This document shows, in pieces, positions 1 to 7,367 of a DNA stretch of 64,000 nucleotides. How positions within the stretch are numbered: position 1 is the first letter of the stretch; each line of letters begins with the position of its first letter. The notes under the pieces are model-generated. The model had not been told where the DNA came from, did no database searches, and was given only the letters and a program-made list of their open reading frames with translations. The stretch is from JAPHTQ01 sp050288165 (GTDB lineage Bacteria > Pseudomonadota > Gammaproteobacteria > Thiohalomonadales > Thiohalomonadaceae): the NCBI GenBank assembly GCA_050288165.1, contig JBNKDG010000001.1, forward strand, positions 186,001 to 250,000, written 5' to 3'. Made by a program: the position numbers and the translations under genes.

Positions 1-1
1 C

Positions 2-436
2 GTGGCCGATCTGCGCCGACATTTCGGCGAATTGACTCTTTCCACCGTCTACGAGAGCGAAGCGGTCGGCTTCGACGGCAACAATTTCTACAATCTGGTG
101 GCGGCCTTCGACAGCGACGAGAGTGTCGAGGCGATCAACGATGCCCTGCATGAGATCGAAGATGCCAATGGTCGAACCCGCGAAGGACCGCGCTTCTCGT
201 CACGTACCCTTGATATCGATCTGCTGCTCTACGGCGATACGGTTTTGCAACAGGGCAAATTGGAGTTACCGCGGGACGAGATCACAAAGAATGCCTTTGT
301 CCTGCGTCCCATGGCGGAGCTGGCGCCGGAGTTGCGGCACCCCCTGTTAAATAAGAGTTATGCTGAGTTGTGGGCAGCCTTCGATAAACAGAAACAGCCG
401 CTATGGCCTGTCGCGGTTGAATTTCGGAATGAATAA
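2..436 (+). CDS. folK: 2-amino-4-hydroxy-6-hydroxymethyldihydropteridine diphosphokinase (3' part)
   Basis: HPPK transfers pyrophosphate from ATP to 6-hydroxymethyl-dihydropterin in cytoplasmic folate synthesis. The visible 144 residues carry the family signatures YESEAVGF, NNFYNLV and RTLDIDLLLYGD (the Mg-ATP binding DxD-type motif), followed by the late AFVLRPMAELAP segment. The N-terminal region before the first conserved block is missing because the window starts inside the gene, so the GTG at base 2 is probably an internal valine rather than the start. The gene lies next to a pteridine reductase on the opposite strand, which fits a folate/pterin neighbourhood. Family assignment is secure; only the true start is unknown. 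Confidence 0.93.
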   Translation: MADLRRHFGELTLSTVYESEAVGFDGNNFYNLVAAFDSDESVEAINDALHEIEDANGRTREGPRFSSRTLDIDLLLYGDTVLQQGKLELPRDEITKNAFVLRPMAELAPELRHPLLNKSYAELWAAFDKQKQPLWPVAVEFRNE

Positions 437-473
437 AGGTTAGACATACCTTCGTATTGCAGGAGGAAGAGCC

Positions 474-575
474 GTGGCAGATAGTAATTCTTCATCATTT
501 ATCAAGAAGCTGATTATTACCAAGGTACTCCTGATCGCCGCAGTTGCCGTGGCCGTGGTTTTGCTGATGCCCTGA
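474..575 (+). CDS. 33-residue small membrane protein
   Basis: A short reading frame starts at GTG 474 behind a full AGGAGG Shine-Dalgarno (461-466) with seven bases of spacing. The product has a polar, serine-rich head (VADSNSSSFIKK), then one hydrophobic stretch (residues about 13-32, LIITKVLLIAAVAVAVVLLM), and ends in proline. This is the layout of a single-pass small membrane protein. It sits 37 bases after folK and its stop abuts the end of the convergent pteridine reductase gene. I recognise no family. The strong ribosome-binding site and clean transmembrane segment are the only support; expression is inferred. Confidence 0.55.
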   Translation: MADSNSSSFIKKLIITKVLLIAAVAVAVVLLMP

Positions 576-1328
576 CTAGCTGTTCAGCGAACGACCACCG
601 TCAACCTTAATGATATTGCCGGTGGTGTAGTCGGCGTCGCGGATCAGGAATAGCGCAGCGCGGGCGATGTCCTGGGGATTGCCCTGACGTTTTAGGAAGG
701 TGCGTTCCAGAATCTTCGATTTGATCGCATCGTCCATATCGTTTTCCGGCCAGAGGATCGCTCCCGGTGCGATGCCGTTGACGCGGATTTCAGGGCCCAG
801 TTCGGCGGCCAGCGACTTGGTCATCATCACCAGCCCCGCCTTGGCCATGGAGTAGACCGGGTGTTCCCGCAGTGGTTGGTCGGCGTGGATATCGACGATA
901 TTAATGATGCAGCCACGCTCGGCTTTTAAGTAGGGCGCCGCTGCCTGGGAGAGGAAAAAAGGGGCTTTGAGATTGGTGCCCATCAGATCGTTCCACTGCT
1001 CCTCGCTGACATGACCAATGGGTGTGGGGTAAAAGGTCGAGGCGTTGTTGATCAGCACATCCAGGCGATTCCAGGCAGCGCGGGCCTGCGCCACGATTTG
1101 TGACAGCGTGGCGATGTCGAGCAGGTCGCCCTGTAGCAGGATCACCGACTCGGCACGCTTGCTGTTGAGTTCATCCGCGAGCTGCCTGGCGCCCTCACTG
1201 GAGTGGCGGTAGTGCAGCACGATATTGGCGCCGGCCTGATGCAACAGCCGTGCGGTAGCGGCACCAATGCGATGCGCTGCACCGGTAATGAGAACGACTT
1301 TGCCGTCAAGGGTATGGGTTTCTGTCAC
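576..1328 (-). CDS. Pteridine reductase, short-chain dehydrogenase family (FolM/PTR1-like)
   Basis: This classical SDR enzyme has 250 residues from the GTG start at 1328, preceded by an AGAG-type ribosome site. A longer frame from 1364 exists but adds a non-family leader. It shows the NADPH-binding motif TGAAHRIGAATA with the basic residue after the glycine loop, INNAS, and the catalytic YSMAK (YxxxK). The DIHADQPL segment, in place of the usual catalytic-serine block, is typical of pteridine reductases that reduce dihydrobiopterin or dihydrofolate. The location beside folK supports a pterin or folate substrate. A generic SDR function cannot be excluded without assay. Confidence 0.85.
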   Translation of the reverse strand: MTETHTLDGKVVLITGAAHRIGAATARLLHQAGANIVLHYRHSSEGARQLADELNSKRAESVILLQGDLLDIATLSQIVAQARAAWNRLDVLINNASTFYPTPIGHVSEEQWNDLMGTNLKAPFFLSQAAAPYLKAERGCIINIVDIHADQPLREHPVYSMAKAGLVMMTKSLAAELGPEIRVNGIAPGAILWPENDMDDAIKSKILERTFLKRQGNPQDIARAALFLIRDADYTTGNIIKVDGGRSLNS

Positions 1329-1383
1329 GATACACTCTCTGCGTAATATCTTTAATGAGTGCATTCTAACTTAAATTGGGCCT

Positions 1384-2559
1384 ATGGATTCCATGACACC
1401 ACATGATCTGCCAACACCACCCGCTGAAGCGCTGGAGCATAGCCAGCAGTTGCAGGCGTTGATCATCAATGAGATCGCCAGCAACGGTGGCCATATCGGT
1501 TTTGATCGCTTTATGGAGTTGGCGCTCTATGCACCGGGATTGGGTTACTACAGCGCGGGCAGTTACAAGTTCGGTGAGGCGGGGGACTTTATTACCGCGC
1601 CGGAATTGTCGTCGCTCTTTTCCCGTTGTTTGGCAAACCAGTGTGCCGAGGTGTTGGGAAAGATCGGCGGCGATATCCTGGAGTTCGGTGCCGGCAGCGG
1701 GGTGATGGCGGCGGATATTCTGGCCGAGCTGGAACGGCTCGATTGTCTGCCGGAGCACTATTTCATTCTCGAACTGAGTGCCGATCTGCGTCAGCGCCAG
1801 CAACAGACGATCAGCGACAAAGTACCGCAACTGGCCGGGCGGGTAAGTTGGCTCGATGCCCTGCCGCAGCCCGGATTTTGCGGCGTGGTTCTGGCCAACG
1901 AGGTGCTGGATGCGATGCCGGTGCACCGCTTTCGTATTCACGAAGATGAACCGCACGAATTGCATGTGGTATGGGACGGTAAGGAGTTCCTGCAGCAGGA
2001 AGGCCCACCCGATGCAGAGCTGTATGGACGATTGAAACAGCTGCAGGACGAGTTTGCACTAGCCGAGGGTTACGCTTCGGAGATCAACCTGCATGCCGAA
2101 GAGTGGGTACATAGTCTGGGTGATTTTCTAAAGCAGGGCGTGGCGCTGCTTATCGATTACGGTTTTCCTCGCCACGAGTTTTATCATCCGCAGCGCAGTG
2201 AAGGCACCCTGATGTGTCACTATCGCCATCGTGCCCACAGCGACGCACTGTTATGGGTTGGGCTACAGGATATTACTACCCATGTGGATTTTACCTCGGT
2301 AGGTGAGGCGGCGTTGGAAGCTGGACTGGCGGTGCGTGGTTATACCAACCAGGCGGCTTTTCTGATCGCCAACGGCCTGACCGAGTTGCTGGCAGAAGTT
2401 GAGAGCGATATGAAACAGCAACTCACCCTCTCGGCCCAGGTCAAACGCCTGACCATGCCGGGGGAGATGGGGGAGCTGTTCAAGGTGATGGCGTTGAGCC
2501 GTGGCTGGGATGGTGGACTACGTGGTTTCAGCCTGAGGGACGACAGGGTTAACCTTTAG
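1384..2559 (+). CDS. MidA-type class I SAM-dependent methyltransferase (DUF185/COG1565)
   Basis: The protein (391 residues) belongs to the family of MidA/NDUFAF7, the mitochondrial complex I assembly arginine methyltransferase; bacterial members are mostly uncharacterised. Family marks are IGFDRFMELALYAPGLGYY near the N terminus, DFITAPELSSLF, the SAM-binding EFGAGSGVMA, and NEVLDAMPVHRF. It runs divergently from the pteridine reductase with a short gap. Two ATGs (1384 and 1393) are possible starts. Its stop overlaps by four bases the stop of the small convergent gene at 2556. Methyl transfer is well supported; the substrate is unknown, and a respiratory complex subunit is only an analogy. 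Confidence 0.88.
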   Translation: MDSMTPHDLPTPPAEALEHSQQLQALIINEIASNGGHIGFDRFMELALYAPGLGYYSAGSYKFGEAGDFITAPELSSLFSRCLANQCAEVLGKIGGDILEFGAGSGVMAADILAELERLDCLPEHYFILELSADLRQRQQQTISDKVPQLAGRVSWLDALPQPGFCGVVLANEVLDAMPVHRFRIHEDEPHELHVVWDGKEFLQQEGPPDAELYGRLKQLQDEFALAEGYASEINLHAEEWVHSLGDFLKQGVALLIDYGFPRHEFYHPQRSEGTLMCHYRHRAHSDALLWVGLQDITTHVDFTSVGEAALEAGLAVRGYTNQAAFLIANGLTELLAEVESDMKQQLTLSAQVKRLTMPGEMGELFKVMALSRGWDGGLRGFSLRDDRVNL

Positions 2560-2762
2560 TTTCGCAGACTGTTTAACTGCTTGCGGCGGTTGTGTAGCAG
2601 TTCGGTATAGCTACGGGCGAGGGATTTTTCGTAGGCACAGTCGCCGGTTTCGCCGATGGCGATCAGGCGCGCTTCCAGGTAGGCGATCTCTTCTATCAGA
2701 CGGGTATGGCTCTGGTCGTGCAGGGGCAGTCGCCGACTGTAATGATGGATGAGCTGTTGCAT
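2556..2762 (-). CDS. Conserved-looking 68-residue hypothetical protein
   Basis: The start is the ATG at 2762, which follows an AAGGAAAG ribosome site; a longer open frame to 2963 has no such site. The product is hydrophilic and rich in Arg, Glu and Leu, with a likely helical hairpin: LIEEIAYLEARL, then SYTELLHNRRKQLNSL. It contains one cysteine. The stop codon overlaps the end of the convergent methyltransferase gene (2556-2559). I do not recognise the family. The coiled-coil-like heptads suggest a small helical protein, perhaps an interaction module. Confidence 0.6.
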   Translation of the reverse strand: MQQLIHHYSRRLPLHDQSHTRLIEEIAYLEARLIAIGETGDCAYEKSLARSYTELLHNRRKQLNSLRN

Positions 2763-2922
2763 CGTTCTTTCCTTTTTATCTCTATGGTCTTTTGGTTGCC
2801 GGATCAGATTAGTCACAGTAGATGACAGTTGTGTTACAGCACGATGAAGATTTCTACACTGCAGATGTGTCTGGTTCGCGCTATTATGGCGCGCACGAAC
2901 GGTACAGTTGTGTGAGGTAGTT

Positions 2923-3621
2923 ATGTCCGACAGAGTAGAAAAAACCCAGGAGATGCTGGCCAAGCATCATCGTGACGGCCAGCGTTTTGCAGAGATAATG
3001 AAGCAGGGTTTCGCCGATCGCTTTAACGATGAGTTCTGGGCCGAGTGGGAGCGCTGGATCACCCCGGTCTACTCCGCCGAGCCGGTAGTACTCGATCTGG
3101 GCGCCGGTCCGGGGATGTTCGTTCGTGCCCTGGCTGAACGTACCCCGGCGATGCGGGCCATCGGCGTGGAGTGCGCCCCCTACATGCTTGAGGCGGCGGT
3201 GACGCTGCCACCCGGCTGCGAGATCATCAGCGAAGACCTGCACAACCCTAATCTGCCGTTACCGGATAACTCAGTCGATGCAGCGATGGCTTCGGTAGTC
3301 TTGCATGAGATGAGCCAGCCGTTGCGAGCGTTGCAGGAGATGCAACGTTGTCTCAAGCCGGGTGGTCGTCTCTATATTCTCGACTGGGTGCGGGCGCCAT
3401 TGGAGGTCTACATTCGCGCGCAGACAGAAGAGGCGAAGGTTTTCGATCGCTCGACTTCTGTGGAAGAGCTGGAGGACCTGTTTATCCATTTTATCGAGCA
3501 CAACCGTTTCAGTCGTGAAGACTTGATCTACCTGCTCAATCAGTGCGGCTTTGCCGTGCTGCACACCAAGATCATGCGCGATGGGCGATACGCCAACATC
3601 GTGGCGGAAAAACGCGCCTAG
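2923..3621 (+). CDS. Class I SAM-dependent methyltransferase (UbiE-like fold)
   Basis: A 232-residue cytoplasmic methyltransferase. The ATG at 2923 follows GAGG with five bases of spacing and is preferred to the upstream TTG at 2908. Motif I is LDLGAGPGMFVRAL, followed by GVECAPYML (motif post-I acidic residue), the DAAMASVVLHEM motif IV region, and LKPGGRLYILDWVRAP, as in ubiquinone/menaquinone-type methyltransferases. The substrate cannot be deduced. It is followed by uppP with 17 bases between stop and start, so the two are probably cotranscribed. Confidence 0.8.
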   Translation: MSDRVEKTQEMLAKHHRDGQRFAEIMKQGFADRFNDEFWAEWERWITPVYSAEPVVLDLGAGPGMFVRALAERTPAMRAIGVECAPYMLEAAVTLPPGCEIISEDLHNPNLPLPDNSVDAAMASVVLHEMSQPLRALQEMQRCLKPGGRLYILDWVRAPLEVYIRAQTEEAKVFDRSTSVEELEDLFIHFIEHNRFSREDLIYLLNQCGFAVLHTKIMRDGRYANIVAEKRA

Positions 3622-3638
3622 GAGAGCGACACCCCTAC

Positions 3639-4436
3639 ATGGAATTCATTCATATTGTTTTGCTGGCGGTGGTGCAGGGACTAACTGAATTTCTTCCCAT
3701 CTCCAGCTCTGCCCATCTGATCCTCTTTCCGAAACTGAACGGCTGGGCCGATCAGGGGCTGGCCTTTGATGTGGCGGTGCATGTTGGCACCCTTACGGCG
3801 GTGGTCTGGTACTTCCGTCGCGACATTGCGGTGATTCTACGAGATGGTTTTTCCTCGCTGGCGCAAAGAAAAAAGGTTGGTGACAGTAATCTCTTCTGGG
3901 CGGTTGGCTTCGGCACCATCCCTGTCGGTCTGGCTGGATTGCTGTTTAAGGATTACGTTGAGACCTCGCTGCGTTCCCCATTGGTTATTGCAGTCACAAC
4001 CGTCGTTTTCGGTTTGTTGCTGTGGTGGGCCGATGCGCAGGGGCGTCGTGTGCGTAGTGAGCATGTCATTGGTTGGCGCGATGTACTGGTGATCGGTATT
4101 GCCCAGGCGATCGCACTCATTCCGGGTACTTCGCGTTCCGGGATCACCATGACCGCCGGATTGATGATGGGTCTGACCCGCGCCGCGGCGGCACGTTTTT
4201 CTTTCCTGCTTTCGATTCCGGTGATTGTGCTGGCAGGCGGGTTGAATACGCTGGAATTGATCAAGGGTATTGAACCGGTGGACTGGACCGCGTTAGTACT
4301 CGGCGTACTCTTCTCCGCGCTCAGTGCCTATCTCTGCATTTTCCTCTTCCTAAAAATGCTGGAGCGTATCGGCATGTTGCCGTTCGTAATCTACCGCCTG
4401 TTGTTGGGAGCGGTGTTGTTCTGGATCTATCTCTGA
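3639..4436 (+). CDS. uppP: Undecaprenyl-diphosphatase (BacA type)
   Basis: This integral membrane enzyme recycles undecaprenyl pyrophosphate to the monophosphate lipid carrier used for peptidoglycan and other wall polymers. The 265-residue product begins MEFIHIVLLAVVQGLTEFLP, with the family signature EFLPISSSAHL and the second motif PGTSRSGITMTAG. Both signatures carry catalytic residues (Glu of EFLP, Arg/Ser of GTSRSG). The ATG at 3639 follows an AGGAGA site that overlaps the previous stop; the longer open frame upstream is just the overlap region. Several hydrophobic segments match the family's usual length. Confidence 0.95.
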   Translation: MEFIHIVLLAVVQGLTEFLPISSSAHLILFPKLNGWADQGLAFDVAVHVGTLTAVVWYFRRDIAVILRDGFSSLAQRKKVGDSNLFWAVGFGTIPVGLAGLLFKDYVETSLRSPLVIAVTTVVFGLLLWWADAQGRRVRSEHVIGWRDVLVIGIAQAIALIPGTSRSGITMTAGLMMGLTRAAAARFSFLLSIPVIVLAGGLNTLELIKGIEPVDWTALVLGVLFSALSAYLCIFLFLKMLERIGMLPFVIYRLLLGAVLFWIYL

Positions 4437-4446
4437 AGCGGTAGCC

Positions 4447-5181
4447 ATGCTTGAATCACTGACCGCCCTGCAACTGGGCCTCGCGGCGTTGATCATTATC
4501 GTCGCCTTTTTTGTTCGCGGTATCGCCGGCTTCGGTTCCGGCCTGATTGCCATTCCCCTTTTGGCACAGATGTTACCGCTGTCGGTGGTGGTGCCGTTGG
4601 TAGGGTTGCTCGATTACCTGGCCTCTACCAGTCACGGCGTAAAACACCGTCAGGCGATCGTCTGGCGCGACCTGTTGCCGTTGTTGCCCTTCACCTTTGC
4701 AGGTGTGCTGACCGCCCTCTATCTTTTCCATACTCTTGATGGAGATCTGCTGCGTAAGGCACTGGGCGCATTCATTCTGCTCTATGCCTTTTACACTTTG
4801 TTCAGTTCAGGCCCTGGCTTTCATGGGCGACGCTGGTGGGCGATCCCGGCAGGAGCTTTCGGTGGATTGATCGGCACCCTTTTTGGTACTGGTGGTCCGT
4901 TCTATGTGATCTACTTTCGTCTGCGCCAACTGGACAAGACCGCCTTTCGCGCTACCATCGCCACCCTGTTTCTGATTGACGGCGGCAGCCGCATCATCGG
5001 CTACTTTTTTTCCGGCTTTTACAGCGGTGACACCATGTACCTGTTGGCTGTGGCGCTGCCGATTATGGTGATCGGTATGTACCTGGGTGGCCATGTGCAC
5101 ACCACCATCAGTCAACAGAATTTCCAGCGCGCTATCGGGCTGTTATTGGTGGGTAGTGGTTTGGCGCTGTTACTGCGCTAG
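4447..5181 (+). CDS. TSUP-family (TauE/SafE) membrane permease
   Basis: The 244-residue polytopic protein has the two repeated halves of the TauE/SafE family: N-terminal FVRGIAGFGSGLIAIPLL and second-half GAFGGLIGTLFGTGGPFYVIYF, each a glycine-rich hairpin near a membrane entrance. Members export or import sulfite, sulfoacetate, thiosulfate-type or other organic anions. It lies ten bases after uppP and nine bases before the YchJ-type gene, so the three likely share a transcript. The substrate cannot be read from sequence. Confidence 0.85.
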   Translation: MLESLTALQLGLAALIIIVAFFVRGIAGFGSGLIAIPLLAQMLPLSVVVPLVGLLDYLASTSHGVKHRQAIVWRDLLPLLPFTFAGVLTALYLFHTLDGDLLRKALGAFILLYAFYTLFSSGPGFHGRRWWAIPAGAFGGLIGTLFGTGGPFYVIYFRLRQLDKTAFRATIATLFLIDGGSRIIGYFFSGFYSGDTMYLLAVALPIMVIGMYLGGHVHTTISQQNFQRAIGLLLVGSGLALLLR

Positions 5182-5190
5182 GAGAAATCG

Positions 5191-5646
5191 ATGCCGTGCT
5201 GTCCCTGCGATTCTGGGCTCGACTATGCCGCCTGCTGTGATGGCTTCCACCGAGGTGTTGAGTTGCCGGCGACAGCCGAGAAATTGATGCGCTCTCGCTA
5301 CAGTGCCTATGTGCTGAAACACTCTTCATATCTCCATGACACCTGGCACCTCTCCACCCGCCCTGCCGCGCTGGATATCTCGACCGACGAAACTTTGTGG
5401 CTAGGCCTGACTATTCTGGGTTGTGAACAGGGCGGGGAGCATGACAGTGAAGGTCGGGTGGAGTTTGTTGCCCATTATCGTGGCGGTCAGTTGCATGAGA
5501 AGAGCCGGTTTATAAGGGAGGGTGGACGCTGGTTCTATCTGGATGGGGCAATCTTGCCTCCGGTCGCGGTGACGAAGCCTGGTCGTAACGAGCCATGTCC
5601 CTGCGGAAGCGGTAAAAAATATAAGAAATGCTGCGGTAACTCTTAG
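5191..5646 (+). CDS. YchJ-family protein with two SEC-C metal-binding motifs (UPF0225)
   Basis: A 151-residue soluble protein with a cysteine-rich SEC-C-like start (MPCCPCDSGLDYAACC) and a canonical SEC-C zinc motif at the end (NEPCPCGSGKKYKKCC). Between them is the NTF2-like YchJ core with AEKLMRSRYSAYVL and TWHLSTRP. The SEC-C motif binds zinc and in SecA contacts SecB and ribosomes; the YchJ function itself is unknown. The start is clear: AGGAGA at 5180 overlaps the stop of the upstream permease, six bases before ATG. Confidence 0.88.
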   Translation: MPCCPCDSGLDYAACCDGFHRGVELPATAEKLMRSRYSAYVLKHSSYLHDTWHLSTRPAALDISTDETLWLGLTILGCEQGGEHDSEGRVEFVAHYRGGQLHEKSRFIREGGRWFYLDGAILPPVAVTKPGRNEPCPCGSGKKYKKCCGNS

Positions 5647-5826
5647 AAAATCTATTGAAAACAAAACGTTACATTTGCTTGTGACGTGCGGTGTTTATCC
5701 CGCGCGTTTTAGTGGCTCTCAGGGGTTGATCTAAATCAGTAATTTGTTATATTAGTATCCGCTTATGTGTTTTTTAGCGTTTAACGACGCTGATGACTCC
5801 TCCATCCTCCTTTGGTGGATATTTTT

Positions 5827-5860
5827 AGGCGCGGCATACCCCTTTCGCCGCGCCTTTTTT
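5827..5860 (+). terminator. Rho-independent terminator before rplM
   Basis: A nine-base-pair stem AGGCGCGGC / GCCGCGCCT (5827-5835 with 5847-5855) has an 11-base loop and is followed by a run of six T. It lies 180 bases after the YchJ-type gene and upstream of the rplM promoter region, so it should end transcription from the uppP-side operon or act in a leader. A short open frame crossing it (5765-5986) is not credible as a gene. Confidence 0.8.
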
Positions 5861-5905
5861 ATTTTCAGCGTTTGGACAATGACTTGGCGGGACGCTATTC
5901 GGCGC

Positions 5906-5934
5906 TTGTATCTTGCCAAGCCATTCTGTATCAT
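5906..5934 (+). promoter_or_regulatory. Candidate sigma-70 promoter for rplM-rpsI
   Basis: TTGTAT (5906-5911) and TATCAT (5929-5934) are separated by 17 bases, which predicts a start near 5941 and a leader of about 40 bases before rplM. The -10 box matches consensus at five of six positions and the -35 box only at three. In Escherichia coli the rplM leader is an autoregulatory target of L13; whether this leader folds that way was not tested. Confidence 0.4.
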
Positions 5935-5982
5935 TCCGCCTCTTTTCACGAGATACCCCACTCGATTTGGAGTGTTTGAGAG

Positions 5983-6420
5983 ATGATTGGGACCAAAACA
6001 TTTACTGCCACACCTGAAACCGTCAAGCGTGACTGGTATGTGGTGGACGCCACCGACAAGACTCTGGGCCGCCTCGCCAGCGAGATCGCTCGCCGTCTGC
6101 GTGGCAAGCACAAGCCGGAATATACCCCGCACGTGGACACCGGTGATTATATTGTTGTAATCAACGCCGAGAAGGTACGCGTCACCGGCCGCAAAGCGAC
6201 CGACAAGATGTACTACAAGCACAGCGGCTATCCCGGCGGTATGAAATCCATCAGCTTCGATAAGCTGATCGTTAAAGATGCCCCCCAGGTGCTTCAGTAT
6301 GCCGTTAAGGGCATGTTGCCGAAGAACCCGCTGGGTCGGGCCATGTTCCGCAAACTGAAGGTTTATACCGGTCCGGAACACAACCATAGCGCCCAGCAGC
6401 CCAAGCCGCTGGAAATCTAA
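5983..6420 (+). CDS. rplM: 50S ribosomal protein L13
   Basis: At 145 residues this is the normal length for bacterial L13, an early-assembling large-subunit protein. The sequence shows the family features WYVVDATDKTLGRLAS, RLRGKHKPEYTPHVDTGDYI, and the late GMLPKNPLGRAMFRKLKVY signature. The ATG at 5983 gives the usual N terminus. rpsI follows after 16 bases, the universal L13-S9 operon order in proteobacteria. Confidence 0.98.
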   Translation: MIGTKTFTATPETVKRDWYVVDATDKTLGRLASEIARRLRGKHKPEYTPHVDTGDYIVVINAEKVRVTGRKATDKMYYKHSGYPGGMKSISFDKLIVKDAPQVLQYAVKGMLPKNPLGRAMFRKLKVYTGPEHNHSAQQPKPLEI

Positions 6421-6436
6421 CAAGGTACGGAAAGTC

Positions 6437-6829
6437 ATGGCAGAGAAAAACACCATTTGCACCGGTCGCCGTAAGAGCTCAACCGCCCGTGCATTCCTGG
6501 TACCCGGCAAGGGCGCCATCACCATCAACAAGCGCACCATCGAAGATTACTTCGGTCGTGAGACCTCCCGCATGGTCGTACGCCAGCCGCTGGAAACTGC
6601 TGATGTGATCGGCAAGTTTGACGTGAACGTTACCGTCAAGGGTGGCGGCAACAACGGCCAGGCCGGTGCTATCCGTCACGCCATCGCCCGTGCCCTGGTT
6701 GCCCATGATGAGACCCTGCGCGGTGCCATGCGCAAGGCAGGCTTCCTCACCCGCGATGCCCGTGAGGTAGAACGTAAGAAGATCGGTCTGCACAAAGCGC
6801 GCAAGCGTCCGCAATACTCCAAGCGTTAA
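6437..6829 (+). CDS. rpsI: 30S ribosomal protein S9
   Basis: A 130-residue S9 with the ribosomal signature GGGNNGQAGAIRHAIARAL and the basic C terminus KARKRPQYSKR, whose terminal Lys-Arg contacts P-site tRNA. It is the second gene of the rplM-rpsI operon, with rplM 16 bases upstream and a strong terminator just after. Length and ends match the family without any anomaly. Confidence 0.98.
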   Translation: MAEKNTICTGRRKSSTARAFLVPGKGAITINKRTIEDYFGRETSRMVVRQPLETADVIGKFDVNVTVKGGGNNGQAGAIRHAIARALVAHDETLRGAMRKAGFLTRDAREVERKKIGLHKARKRPQYSKR

Positions 6830-6853
6830 TTCGCTGTTGTATCGATGCACTGG

Positions 6854-6888
6854 ACAAAGCCCGCCAAATGGCGGGCTTTGTCGTTTCC
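6854..6888 (+). terminator. Terminator of the rplM-rpsI operon
   Basis: A perfect 12-base-pair stem ACAAAGCCCGCC / GGCGGGCTTTGT (6854-6865 and 6870-6881) closes a four-base AAAT loop and is followed by a T-rich stretch. It lies 24 bases after the rpsI stop. Confidence 0.85.
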
Positions 6889-6903
6889 GGCCAACAAAAC
6901 ACT

Positions 6904-7052
6904 CACCACAGAGACACAGAGCACACAGAGGAAGTGATCTGTAGGAGCCCGCTCCCGCGAGCGAATGCTCGTCATCCTTCGTGCTCTTCGTGTGCTTCGT
7001 GGTTCAGGCTTTTCTTTTCGGTTTTCTCTGTGTACTCCGTGTCTCTGTGGTG
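6904..7052. repeat. Palindromic intergenic repeat with CACCACAGAGACACAGAG ends
   Basis: The left arm (about 6904-6932, starting CACCACAGAGACACAGAG) is the inverse of the right arm (about 7024-7052, ending CTCTGTGGTG). Between them sits a second motif, TAGGAGCCCGCTCCCGCGAG (from 6942), that resembles REP-type sequences, and a CTTCGTG-rich segment. The whole has the look of a MITE or nested palindromic repeat inserted between the rpsI terminator and the porin promoter. An open frame across it (6868-7053) is a translation of the repeat, not a gene. Confidence 0.7.
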
Positions 7053-7189
7053 AACATCTTTGTCACCTTGAGTGCCGATCCTGGTGGTTGTGGTGGTTTT
7101 GCGACACGACGCACAAATCTGAAAATCGATAGGAATCATGTGTTTGCTAAAAATACATGATTGAATAGGTCTGATATTTTTATAACTTA

Positions 7190-7203
7190 TTGATTTACAT
7201 CAA
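7190..7203. promoter_or_regulatory. Perfect FNR/ANR-type box upstream of the porin gene
   Basis: The 14 bases TTGATTTACATCAA match the FNR/ANR/CRP-family anaerobic consensus TTGAT-N4-ATCAA at all ten defined positions. The box lies 165 bases before the porin ATG in an AT-rich upstream region. The distance to the nearest promoter-like hexamers is not that of a standard class II site, so activation or repression cannot be told from sequence. Confidence 0.6.
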
Positions 7204-7256
7204 TGTTGTAAAAAAGCAACAGATAGCCGTTTTGTTGTTTTTTTTGCAAAAAGTAC

Positions 7257-7285
7257 TTGCAAACAATACCCGGTGCCGATAGTCT
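7257..7285 (+). promoter_or_regulatory. Weak candidate promoter for the porin gene
   Basis: TTGCAA (7257-7262) is followed 15 to 17 bases later by GATAGT or TAGTCT (7278-7285). Matches are partial and the spacing is imperfect. The AT-rich upstream stretch (7130-7265) and the long leader are consistent with a strong, regulated porin promoter nearby. The ribosome site AGGAGA (7357-7362) lies five bases before the ATG. Confidence 0.3.
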
Positions 7286-7367
7286 CAGTGGCGGTTCCCC
7301 CCGGGGACCACAATTAATTCGAATTGGTTGTTTGTACAACATGTGTAAAAACCACTAGGAGAAACAG

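Noticed and set aside
6868..7053. 61-residue frame over the CACCACAGAG repeat
   Set aside because: It begins in the rpsI terminator and is entirely repeat sequence.
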